From contig JAEWBE010000128.1 in NCBI GenBank assembly GCA_023391275.1, forward strand, positions 1 to 15,753: a stretch of DNA of 15,753 nt, given 5' to 3'. The stretch is from Bacillota bacterium (GTDB lineage Bacteria; Bacillota; Clostridia; Oscillospirales; Acutalibacteraceae). Shown piece by piece: positions 9,736 to 15,753 of the stretch. A model generated the notes under the pieces. It was not told the DNA's origin and made no database searches. It saw nothing but the letters and a program-made list of their open reading frames with translations. The position numbers were made by a program, and so were the translations under genes. Numbering within the stretch: the stretch's first letter is position 1; the number at the start of each line of letters is the position of its first letter.

Positions 9736-11055
9736 TCACTTATTTTTATTCTTCCTTCGCTTACTTTGAAATCCTGAATTTGGTACCCTGTATTTTAATA
9801 TGGTCAAAATAAAAACGAGAACGCCAAAGATTGATGCGGAGGCTAAACCGAAAGCAATTCCGTTTATCATTGTAGCCGAATATATAAAGCCCGCAATGAC
9901 TGATGCAATGCCTTCGACAAACCCAATCAAGGAGGTCCCTTCTGCCATCAAATCTTTTTTCAAATATTTCTGCACAAAAGAAAAAGGCATGACCTGATAA
10001 ATGCCCGCTCCGATACCAAGAATCGCTGTTGCCAATGTAATAATGAAAAAACCGGGTTCGACTGCCGACAGTATATAAAGAAGTGAACCGCATAGGGCGG
10101 CTCCGGACATCATTAGTAATAGCTTTTTCGAACACCCTTTTTTTGCAATATACATTCCAGATAAACTGGAGAACAGCATGCCCATGATATTGCAGGGGAC
10201 GAGTACCATCGCGCTTAACGCCACACCTGTTTTCAGCTCCGTCTGCGCATACAGAGGAATATAGTTTCCCGTACAGTAGACAAACGTATAGACTGAAATG
10301 ATCAGAATCAGAACGGCAAACCCATCCTGGTTCAGCAACGCCCCCAGTTTGATGGATTCGAACGGCTGACAGGCTCGCCTTTTCTTTGAGGCCGAACCCG
10401 AATTCTTGACGGCAGATTTTTCATGCGTTCCTTTTCTCCGGGGCATCCGGGGCATAAAGAACTCAACTAACAGCAGACCTATTACAATAGCAGGAAGCAT
10501 CACACCCAATGAAATCCGCCAGTTCCAATCTTCTATTATGACACCGCATATGATCGGGCCGACAATAAAAATCAATGAATTCACAGTTTGCAGAATGCCA
10601 ATTCTCACAGGGTATTCTTCTTTTGGAAATACGTCATTTACTATTGCAAATACGTTTGTCAGAAACAGGCCCCAGAAGAATCCGGATAAACTCCTGGCAA
10701 TGAGGAAGGTAATGCCATCCGACGCAACCATGCAGATCACAACAGTGAGCGAAAATCCGGATACGCTCCAAAGATACAATTTTTTTCGACCGAAATGTTC
10801 CCCTGATCTTCCGGAAATAAGCAGTGCCAAACTTCTTACCAAAGGTTCAATCACAAATATGAGATTAAATAAGTCAATTCTGCCATATTCACGAAAAGCT
10901 GTTGCCGCATAAATACCTAAACCACCGGCGAAATAGGTGGCACAGATGTTCACAATCACAAGCCCTATGTATACCAAATGGGCATTCTTTTGGCTATATG
11001 AACCGTTTGCCACAGGGTTGCTCCTTTGCTCTAAATTGATATAGCTTACAGGCAT
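9736..11055 (-). CDS. MFS transporter, drug/sugar efflux type
   Basis: A 439-aa transporter of the major facilitator superfamily with 12 predicted membrane helices in two halves. The loop between helices 2 and 3 reads SGRSGEHFGRKKLYLW, a version of the MFS motif A (G-x-x-x-D/E-R-x-G-R-R/K). The segment RSLSGFFWGLFLTNVFAIVND matches helix 4 of proton-coupled antiporters, and FIVGPIICGVI resembles the antiporter motif C region in helix 5. A charged central loop (MPRRKGTHEK...SKKRRACQ) separates the halves. Start: the frame is open to 11070, but the second methionine (11055) has GGGAG at good distance and begins one base after the ROK stop codon, so it is preferred. It is translationally coupled to the regulator. 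The substrate is likely a sugar or small molecule. Confidence 0.85.
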   Translation of the reverse strand: MPVSYINLEQRSNPVANGSYSQKNAHLVYIGLVIVNICATYFAGGLGIYAATAFREYGRIDLFNLIFVIEPLVRSLALLISGRSGEHFGRKKLYLWSVSGFSLTVVICMVASDGITFLIARSLSGFFWGLFLTNVFAIVNDVFPKEEYPVRIGILQTVNSLIFIVGPIICGVIIEDWNWRISLGVMLPAIVIGLLLVEFFMPRMPRRKGTHEKSAVKNSGSASKKRRACQPFESIKLGALLNQDGFAVLILIISVYTFVYCTGNYIPLYAQTELKTGVALSAMVLVPCNIMGMLFSSLSGMYIAKKGCSKKLLLMMSGAALCGSLLYILSAVEPGFFIITLATAILGIGAGIYQVMPFSFVQKYLKKDLMAEGTSLIGFVEGIASVIAGFIYSATMINGIAFGLASASIFGVLVFILTILKYRVPNSGFQSKRRKNKNK

Positions 11056-11056
11056 G

Positions 11057-12082
11057 TTAGTCTCCCGCATATTTTCCGAACAAGTTATCGTGCAAATTAT
11101 CTAGTATCAAAGCGGTTAACCCATATTCATAATCGTTTCCAGGATCAGGCTCTATCGCAAGGTTCACGGTAAAATCGCCCCGCAACAATTCTTCGGTTCT
11201 TTTCTTGATGCAGGCCGCATCCCCATCCGAAAGGAAGTCGCCATATAAGACCATTTTTTCAGGTGCAACCATGCAGCTAACAATTGAAAGCAAATGCGAA
11301 ACGGCATCATAAACAGCAGGCTTATTCTCATAATCCAGATGGTTCCATTCAATTCCTAGAGGAAGATGACCAAGCTCTCCTGCGAAACTTTGTTTTCCGC
11401 AATGCAGTTTTCCTCCAATAACCAACCCCATTCCGGGATAGTAAAGCCGTGGAAAATAGAGTCCTGCCAATGCGCCAGTTAAGGGTTGGTACTTATAGTT
11501 TTTCTTATAATAGCCGAGAACGCTTGCGTTAACATCATTTACAAACAAAACCGGAACCTTATACTTCTCGCGGCACCGTTTAATGAATTCTTCACCAATC
11601 AGTTGCGAATAATCATTGATTGTAACAATACCCTTATCTTCCTCACCCGGTAATCCAAAACCTATAATCGCGATTTTCGTCACCGACGCAAATGCATGTT
11701 CGATCATTTCATCGAAGCTGTCGCAAAGAACTGTATCCATATATTTTTCTTCCGCATACACGCAGTTACCAAACATATTGATTACATGCATGCAAATGAA
11801 ATTCCGGTTGCCTTTTTGATATGCAAAAAAGATAACCGCATGGCTAAATTCGCCGTTATAGCGAAACTCCGCTGAGGGCCTGCCTCCATTGGATGGGATC
11901 ATATTACCCTCAACGACTTCGCCGCTTGCTGTCATCTCGGCAATCATTGAGTTTACCGTCATTAAACTTAGGCCGGTTTGTTTCGCCAGTTGTTGTTTTG
12001 TCGCAGTCTTTAATGACAGTAATTGTTTCCTGACCAGATCCAGATTAATCTTTTTTATAAGGAGAGTATTCGCGGGTTGCAT
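11057..12082 (-). CDS. ROK family transcriptional regulator
   Basis: A 341-aa repressor of the ROK (NagC/Mlc/XylR) type. Residues about 12-60 form a winged helix-turn-helix (LVRKQLLSLKTATKQQLAKQ, then TGLSLMTVNSMIAEM). The wing carries NGGRPS (65-70), the ROK regulator hallmark. The sugar-kinase-like domain follows with GFGLPGEEDKG (about 141-151), VNDVNASVLGYY (181-192) and GLVIGGKLHCG...AGELGHLPL (219-242), including the conserved E-x-G-H. The usual CxCGxxGC zinc cluster after it is missing (IEWNHLDYE instead), a common variant. The frame extends to a GTG at 12094, but that GTG lies inside the ribosome binding site GTGGAGGAG, so ATG 12082 is chosen. It heads the operon and probably controls the transporter and acetyltransferase in response to a sugar. 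Confidence 0.87.
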   Translation of the reverse strand: MQPANTLLIKKINLDLVRKQLLSLKTATKQQLAKQTGLSLMTVNSMIAEMTASGEVVEGNMIPSNGGRPSAEFRYNGEFSHAVIFFAYQKGNRNFICMHVINMFGNCVYAEEKYMDTVLCDSFDEMIEHAFASVTKIAIIGFGLPGEEDKGIVTINDYSQLIGEEFIKRCREKYKVPVLFVNDVNASVLGYYKKNYKYQPLTGALAGLYFPRLYYPGMGLVIGGKLHCGKQSFAGELGHLPLGIEWNHLDYENKPAVYDAVSHLLSIVSCMVAPEKMVLYGDFLSDGDAACIKKRTEELLRGDFTVNLAIEPDPGNDYEYGLTALILDNLHDNLFGKYAGD

Positions 12083-12105
12083 AAGCTCCTCCACTTACTA
12101 TATAT

Positions 12106-12146
12106 CTTATAATAAGTATTGTATCATAAAACCCCGCTGATTGCAA
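12106..12146 (-). promoter_or_regulatory. ROK operon promoter with downstream palindrome
   Basis: On the minus strand TTGCAA (12141-12146) and TACAAT (12118-12123) are 17 bases apart. Directly downstream, CTTAT-A-ATAAG (12106-12116) is a perfect AT-rich palindrome over the start region, a natural place for autorepression by the ROK protein. The -35 box lies in the loop of a minus-strand hairpin CCCTGCT/AGCGGGG (12126-12148) followed by TTTTAT, which could itself act as a terminator; the two readings compete. Confidence 0.55.
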
Positions 12147-12151
12147 GCAGG

Positions 12152-12192
12152 GCAACTATGGCCGCAGTTGCACATTTTGTGGGTTTTCCCAC
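12152..12192. repeat. Two inverted repeats between divergent promoters
   Basis: GCAACT (12152-12157) with AGTTGC (12166-12171), and GTGGG (12179-12183) with CCCAC (12188-12192), lie between the leftward ROK promoter and a rightward promoter at 12208-12235. They may be regulator binding sites; nothing in sequence proves it. Confidence 0.3.
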
Positions 12193-12207
12193 GTGATTCA
12201 GGTCCCT

Positions 12208-12235
12208 TTGCTTTTTATCGCTCCCATGATATAAT
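12208..12235 (+). promoter_or_regulatory. Rightward promoter towards the methyltransferase gene
   Basis: TTGCTT (12208-12213) and a perfect TATAAT (12230-12235) are 16 bases apart. The methyltransferase frame starts about 120 bases downstream. Confidence 0.5.
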
Positions 12236-12358
12236 AAGCCGGTATGCAATATTTATATAGCGGTAACCTGGGACCGGAAGTGCTGTTGGGGATCTTGAAT
12301 AGGGTTGAAACATTCACAGAGCTCAAAACGTCGCGCATTTTGACCTGCATCTTAATGG

Positions 12359-12916
12359 ATGATTCGACGAAAGCCTATGAAAGCGGTGAAAATGATAATG
12401 AACGCGTCACTGACCTTAGTCCCAATTGTTCTGATCAGATATGTCCTCTTACGCTTGTGGAGTAAAGAAGCGTTCAGGCGCGCGGCGTTTATCCCTCCGC
12501 TCGTCGGAAAAGAAATTGCTGCGTTTTGGATCTATCAAGCTGCAAGCTTCCTTCTCGTTTTATATTTGTTTTTCCTGAAGGTAGACACCGCCTTCATCGG
12601 CTTTTATTTCGGCGTGGCCGTATATGGTCTTGGGGTCCTCTTATGCAGCGTATCTTTTATAAATTTCGCAAAGCCTAAAGCAAATGGAATCAACGTGAGC
12701 GGACTTTACCGGATATCCCGCAATCCGATTTACGTCGCTTATTTCATCTGTTTTTTGGGCTGTGCGATAGTTACAGATTCTTGGGTATTGCTGATACTTC
12801 TGGCTGTCTTTCAGATATCGGCACACTGGGTTATCCTTTCAGAGGAAAGATGGTGCATCAATCAATTTGGCGCAGAGTACCTGCGATATATGCAACAAGT
12901 GAGACGCTATGTCTAG
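12359..12916 (+). CDS. Isoprenylcysteine carboxyl methyltransferase family protein
   Basis: An integral membrane protein of up to 185 aa in the ICMT/phospholipid N-methyltransferase group, which uses S-adenosylmethionine to methylate membrane-bound substrates. Four or five hydrophobic segments are visible. The family signature is in the C-terminal half: SGLYRISRNPIYVAYFICFL (about residues 114-133; family pattern G.Y...RHP.Y.g), then HWVILSEERWCINQFGAEYL (about 156-175; the conserved E-E and F-G-x-E-Y), ending RYMQQVRRYV. Histidine of the usual RHP is asparagine here (RNP). The start is uncertain: ATG codons at 12359, 12377, 12392 and 12398 all lack a strong ribosome binding site. In bacteria such proteins have unclear substrates. 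The gene is transcribed alone. Confidence 0.78.
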   Translation: MIRRKPMKAVKMIMNASLTLVPIVLIRYVLLRLWSKEAFRRAAFIPPLVGKEIAAFWIYQAASFLLVLYLFFLKVDTAFIGFYFGVAVYGLGVLLCSVSFINFAKPKANGINVSGLYRISRNPIYVAYFICFLGCAIVTDSWVLLILLAVFQISAHWVILSEERWCINQFGAEYLRYMQQVRRYV

Positions 12917-13161
12917 CGGGCCGCATTTTCGGGTGAGCTGAGCACCTTTGGAGTATGCATTCAGCTTTTCACGAATTACAGACTACGTTCGGAGGCGCAA
13001 CGGAACCGGGCAGAATGTCAGACACAGTTCATCCACCCGGACGATTTATAGCCGTTCTTGTGCTAAAGATACGAAATTCAGCCAATAATGCACAAATATT
13101 CTCTCAATTTGTTCTTTACAGCAAGTCGAAAATTAGATAACCTTATATACAAATCATATCT
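12917..13161. other. Intergenic region before the fluoride riboswitch
   Basis: No convincing gene. A 61-codon frame at 12955 lacks a ribosome binding site and resembles nothing known. TTTACA (13115-13120) with TAACCT 17 bases later (13138-13143) is a weak candidate promoter for the riboswitch transcript; TTATATAC follows at 13143-13150. Confidence 0.4.
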
Positions 13162-13209
13162 TCAGTGATGAGGCTCACTATATTGCCGAAAGGCTAATGG
13201 CTTCTACTT
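13162..13209 (+). ncRNA. Fluoride riboswitch (crcB motif)
   Basis: The sequence follows the fluoride aptamer closely. AGTG (13164-13167) pairs with CACT (13176-13179) around the conserved GATGAGGC loop. GCC GAAA GGC (13185-13194) forms the second stem. Then comes TAATGGCTTCTAC, matching the consensus '(U)GAUGGCCUCUAC' 3' end. GAGGC in the first loop can pair with GCTTC at 13200-13204 to form the pseudoknot. It lies directly upstream of crcB. Its 3' end is also the left arm of a terminator, so fluoride binding should prevent termination and turn on the gene. Confidence 0.9.
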
Positions 13210-13237
13210 TAATCGTTTAAAGTAGAAGCCTTATTTT
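13199..13237 (+). terminator. Riboswitch-controlled terminator
   Basis: A perfect 14-bp stem (13199-13212 with 13217-13230) with loop TCGT is followed by TTATTTTTT. The left arm GGCTTCTAC is shared with the fluoride aptamer's pseudoknot strand, so aptamer and terminator exclude each other. This is the expression platform. Confidence 0.9.
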
Positions 13238-13260
13238 TTACTGTAAGGTGGTATTCATTT

Positions 13261-13638
13261 ATGAAACTGAGCAGGATCTTGATTGTCGGCTTTGGCAGTT
13301 TGATCGGGGGAATTCTCCGATATGTGATTTCGACCGTGTCCGCGAAATATTTTGGGGCCTTCCCGGCGGGTACCCTGATTGTCAATATCGTCGGAGGCTT
13401 TCTGATCGGGATGATTATGGAAGCAAGTACCGGTATCTGGCCGATTTCCGCCGATATGAGAATTTTTTTGACTACGGGCGTCATGGGAGGACTCACTACA
13501 TTTTCGGCTTTCAGTTATGAAACGATTTCTTTTTTGTCTGAGGGCGAGTATCTGATGGGAGGATTAAACGTGGGGTTAAACCTGTTCCTGGCTTTATTTG
13601 CCTGCTGGCTTGGCAAAACCGTTGTAGGGCTTGTATAG
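13261..13638 (+). CDS. crcB: Fluoride channel CrcB (Fluc)
   Basis: A 125-aa, four-helix membrane protein of the Fluc family. It works as a dual-topology homodimer that lets toxic fluoride out of the cell. Conserved segments: GFGSLIGGILRY (10-21), FPAGTLIVNIVGGFLIG (34-50) with the pore asparagine Asn42, and TTGVMGGLTTFSAFSYE (71-87) with the Thr-Thr-Phe-Ser of the central sodium site and the pore phenylalanines Phe81 and Phe84. The last helix is about 95-124. The length is normal for the family. AAGGTGG nine bases before the ATG is the ribosome binding site. Only one copy is present here; some bacteria carry two adjacent crcB genes forming a heterodimer. Expression is under the fluoride riboswitch just upstream. 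Confidence 0.95.
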   Translation: MKLSRILIVGFGSLIGGILRYVISTVSAKYFGAFPAGTLIVNIVGGFLIGMIMEASTGIWPISADMRIFLTTGVMGGLTTFSAFSYETISFLSEGEYLMGGLNVGLNLFLALFACWLGKTVVGLV

Positions 13639-13872
13639 AAAATCAGTGCCTTTCTTTCCAAGGCCACCGTTTGAAAGTCTCAAGTGGCAACCCGTCGGAT
13701 TCGCAGAGGCGCATCCTGCTGTTCAAGCAAAAGTTACCGGCCGGGCGGATGAAATCAGCATCATAAAAGGAATAGAGATGCGTTAACACAAAACGGCCGC
13801 GTGTATATATCCTTCAGGAATCGACATTCTGCCTGTGCTACAATAGAACAAAAATCATTGAAGCACTCTGAC
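13639..13872. other. Intergenic region after crcB
   Basis: A 46-codon frame from a GTG at 13646 to TAA at 13784-13786 reads MPFFPRPPFESLKWQPVGFA, then a hydrophilic tail ending ISIIKGIEMR. It looks protein-like but has no ribosome binding site, so it may be a remnant. A TACAAT near 13848 suggests a promoter with an unclear -35 box. No other feature was seen. Confidence 0.3.
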
Positions 13873-13908
13873 ATTACTTTTTTGTAACAATACATACAAA
13901 AAAGTAAT
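13873..13908. repeat. Perfect 14-bp inverted repeat upstream of glgB
   Basis: Bases 13873-13886 (ATTACTTTTTTGTA) are the exact reverse complement of 13895-13908, with eight bases between. The arms hold T6 and A6 runs. It lies about 40 bases upstream of the glgB promoter. It may be an operator, a DNA bend, or a bidirectional terminator isolating crcB from glgB. Confidence 0.6.
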
Positions 13909-13947
13909 AATTTACATGGATATATTAAAAGAAAATAACCAAATTAC

Positions 13948-13975
13948 TTGATATTTTACCAATTTGTGATATGAT
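13948..13975 (+). promoter_or_regulatory. glgB promoter
   Basis: TTGATA (13948-13953) and TATGAT (13970-13975) are 16 bases apart, each matching the sigma-A consensus at five of six positions. They lie 45 bases before the glgB start, whose ribosome binding site is GGGAG. Confidence 0.65.
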
Positions 13976-14020
13976 AAAAGCAAATAAAGCCGGCCATCAA
14001 TCCGAAAGGGAGTTGTTCCT

Positions 14021-15556
14021 GTGCAGACTTATTCCTCCGTCGAATCCGAGAACCTTCCCGCCAAATTATTTTATGAAGGAAAGAACAGCAGGGCTTACGA
14101 TTACTTTGGAATACATAGATCTGTCCGGGATGGCAAGCCGGGCATGAGCTGCCGCGTCTGGGCGCCGCATGCCGCGGGCGTGTCGGTCGTCGGCGATTTT
14201 AACGAGTGGGATGCCAAAGCGAACGTGATGGAGCGGACGGATACGGGCGGCATCTGGGAATGCTGGCTTCCGTTTGAGCTGGAACAGTTTTCGTGTTATA
14301 AATTCTGCGTATCCGGAGCAGACGGGCATGACGTCCTCAAAACCGATCCCTACGCCTTCCATTTTGAATCGTCTCCCGGCAATTCCTCCAAATACTATGA
14401 CCTTTCCGGATTCCGTTGGAACGACGCCGAGTGGTTCCGTAAAAAGTCGGCTCATCCGCATTACAGCAGCCCGGTCAATATCTATGAGATCCACCTGGGT
14501 TCCTGGCGCAGATACGCGGACGGCAACGTCTTTTCCTATGATAAGCTTGCGGACGAGCTGATCCCGTATGTAAAAGAGATGGGCTACACGCACGTCGAGC
14601 TGCTGCCCGTGACCGAACACCCTTACGACGGCTCCTGGGGATATCAGGTGACGGGCTATTTTGCCCCCACGTCCCGTTACGGGGAGCCGAAGCAGTTCAT
14701 GTATTTTGTCGAGCGGTGCCATGAGGAAGGCATCGGCGTCATCATGGACTGGGTGCCGGCGCATTTCCCGAAGGACGAGTACGGCCTGGCGAGGTTCGAC
14801 GGCACGCCCTGCTACGAGTATGCCGACCCGCGCAAGGGCGAGCATAGGGAATGGGGAACGCTGGTATTCGACTACGGGAAAAGCGAGGTCGTCAGTTTCC
14901 TGACTTCGAGCGCCGTTTTCTGGTTCGAGAGGTACCATATCGACGGTATCCGGGTCGACGCCGTCGCCTCCATGCTGTACTTGGATTACAGCCGCCCAGA
15001 CGGCGAGTGGGTTCCGAACAAAAACGGCGGAAAAGAGAATCTTGAAGCGATCGATTTTCTCAAGCACCTGAACGAAACGGTCTTTGCCCTTTTCCCCGAC
15101 GCCATGATGATCGCGGAGGAATCCACGGCGTGGCCGATGGTTTCGCGCCCGACCGACTGCGGGGGACTGGGCTTCAACTACAAGTGGAACATGGGCTGGA
15201 TGAACGACATGCTTCACTATATGTCTTTGGACCCGCTTGCACGCAAGTATCATCACGACAACATCACGTTTTCTTTTTTCTATGCCTTTTCAGAGAACTA
15301 TATCCTGCCCATCTCTCACGACGAGGTGGTTCACGGCAAATGCTCGCTGATCGGCAAAATGCCGGGGACCTATGAGCAGAAGTTTGCGGGAGTGCGGGCT
15401 TTCCTGTGTTATATGATGGCGCATCCCGGCAAAAAGATGATTTTTATGGGTACGGAGTTCTGCCAGTTTTTCGAGTGGAATTTTGAGAAGGAGCTGGACT
15501 GGCTCCTGCTCGACTATGAACAGCACCGGAAGCAGCGGCTTTTTTCCGCGCCCTGA
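14021..15556 (+). CDS. glgB: 1,4-alpha-glucan branching enzyme GlgB, main frame
   Basis: GlgB cuts alpha-1,4 glucan chains and reattaches them as alpha-1,6 branches in glycogen synthesis. The start is a GTG at 14021, preceded by AAAGGGAG. Residues about 25-125 are the CBM48 domain (DYFGIHRS, CRVWAPHAAGVSVVGDFNEW). The GH13 barrel follows with YEIHLGSWRR (155-164), HVELLPVTEHP (191-201), VIMDWVPAHFP (240-250), HIDGIRVDAVASM (306-318) with nucleophile Asp313, MIAEEST (363-369) with the acid Glu366/367, and ISHDEVVHGK (431-440) with Asp434. All catalytic residues are present. The frame stops at 15554-15556 after HRKQRLFSAP, but the family continues here with an RALNHFY-type segment, which is found in the -1 frame. 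The break lies at a run of six T (15540-15545); seven would restore the frame. So either the gene is broken or the sequence lacks one base. Confidence 0.93.
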   Translation: MQTYSSVESENLPAKLFYEGKNSRAYDYFGIHRSVRDGKPGMSCRVWAPHAAGVSVVGDFNEWDAKANVMERTDTGGIWECWLPFELEQFSCYKFCVSGADGHDVLKTDPYAFHFESSPGNSSKYYDLSGFRWNDAEWFRKKSAHPHYSSPVNIYEIHLGSWRRYADGNVFSYDKLADELIPYVKEMGYTHVELLPVTEHPYDGSWGYQVTGYFAPTSRYGEPKQFMYFVERCHEEGIGVIMDWVPAHFPKDEYGLARFDGTPCYEYADPRKGEHREWGTLVFDYGKSEVVSFLTSSAVFWFERYHIDGIRVDAVASMLYLDYSRPDGEWVPNKNGGKENLEAIDFLKHLNETVFALFPDAMMIAEESTAWPMVSRPTDCGGLGFNYKWNMGWMNDMLHYMSLDPLARKYHHDNITFSFFYAFSENYILPISHDEVVHGKCSLIGKMPGTYEQKFAGVRAFLCYMMAHPGKKMIFMGTEFCQFFEWNFEKELDWLLLDYEQHRKQRLFSAP

Positions 15557-15753
15557 ACCATTTCTACCTGAAGACGCCGGCTTTCTGGGAAGTGGATTTC
15601 TCATGGGAAGGCTTCTCCTGGATTTCGAACGACGACTATACGCAGAGCGTGATCGCTTTCCGCAGGATCGACAAGTCCGGCAGGGAGATCATCGCGGTGT
15701 GCAATTTTCTGCCGGTGCAGCGTGACAACTACCGCATCGGCGCACCGTATGCC
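15538..15753 (+). pseudogene. glgB: GlgB C-terminal continuation in the -1 frame, cut by window end
   Basis: From the T6 run the -1 frame reads FFRALNHFYLKTPAFWEVDF, then SWEGFSWISNDDYTQSVIAF and later REIIAVCNFLPVQRDNYRIG, open to the last base of the window. This is the normal start of the GlgB C-terminal all-beta domain (family pattern L..FY...PA..e.D....GF.Wi...d...S...F.R). It joins seamlessly to the upstream frame if one T is added. The end of the protein is outside the window. Confidence 0.85.

Noticed and set aside
10406..10912. 168-codon plus-strand frame within the MFS gene
   Set aside because: It is antisense to a strongly supported 12-helix transporter and has no ribosome binding site.
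12244..12465. 73-codon plus-strand frame starting MQYLYSGNLGPEVLLGILNR
   Set aside because: It looks somewhat protein-like but lacks a ribosome binding site, starts only nine bases after the -10 box, and its second half overlaps the methyltransferase frame. It may be a remnant.
14066..15256. 396-codon minus-strand open frame opposite glgB
   Set aside because: It is the antisense shadow of a GC-rich, clearly recognised gene with all GH13 motifs; it has no ribosome binding site and no domain pattern.
1..15753. tRNA, rRNA genes or an intact insertion sequence
   Set aside because: No cloverleaf with a TTCGA-type T loop, no rRNA-like stretch, and no transposase frame were seen on either strand.

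Overview
The window looks like a low-to-mid GC Gram-positive (Firmicutes, class Clostridia) chromosome. The signs are strong AAGGAGG-type ribosome binding sites, sigma-A style TTGACA/TATAAT promoters, many intrinsic terminators, a ROK regulator, a fluoride riboswitch with crcB, and glgB. The exact genus cannot be read from the sequence. Composition is mosaic: roughly 1-4400 is AT-rich, the lysis genes (about 5200-6800) and glgB (14000-end) are clearly GC-richer.

Layout. 1-1711: a two-gene AT-rich operon, a DUF2971 protein followed by an unrecognised 206-aa protein. 2016-6800: a decayed prophage. It holds a broken tyrosine integrase (minus), an intact voltage-gated-type K+ channel gene (minus), an ImmA/IrrE metallopeptidase broken by three single-base frameshifts (minus), a small two-helix membrane protein, a 54-aa conserved-looking small protein (minus), an HNH endonuclease N-terminus apparently joined to an XkdX C-terminus, then the lysis end: a small HTH-like protein, an intact GH25 lysozyme and a frameshifted one-helix holin-like gene. 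6800-8850: a string of tiny genes (56-62 aa), most with their own promoter, palindromic operator-like site and terminator. They include a Cys-rich protein, a ribbon-helix-helix-like protein with a 20-bp palindrome in front, and several unknowns. Several terminators there share sequence arms.

8734-12082 (minus): an operon ROK repressor -> MFS transporter -> hexapeptide O-acetyltransferase -> truncated YwrO/KefF-like quinone reductase. It resembles a sugar-responsive acetylate-and-export unit. 12359-12916: isoprenylcysteine methyltransferase-family membrane protein (plus). 13162-13638: fluoride riboswitch, overlapping terminator, and the fluoride channel CrcB. 14021-end: glycogen branching enzyme GlgB, whose reading frame breaks at a T6 run and continues in the -1 frame to the window edge.

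A cross-cutting point: five frame breaks (three in immA, one in the holin-like gene, one in glgB) are all best explained by loss of one base. Either the prophage is decaying by deletion, or the assembly carries deletion-type errors; the break in housekeeping glgB makes the second explanation worth testing. No tRNA, rRNA, CRISPR array or intact transposase was seen.
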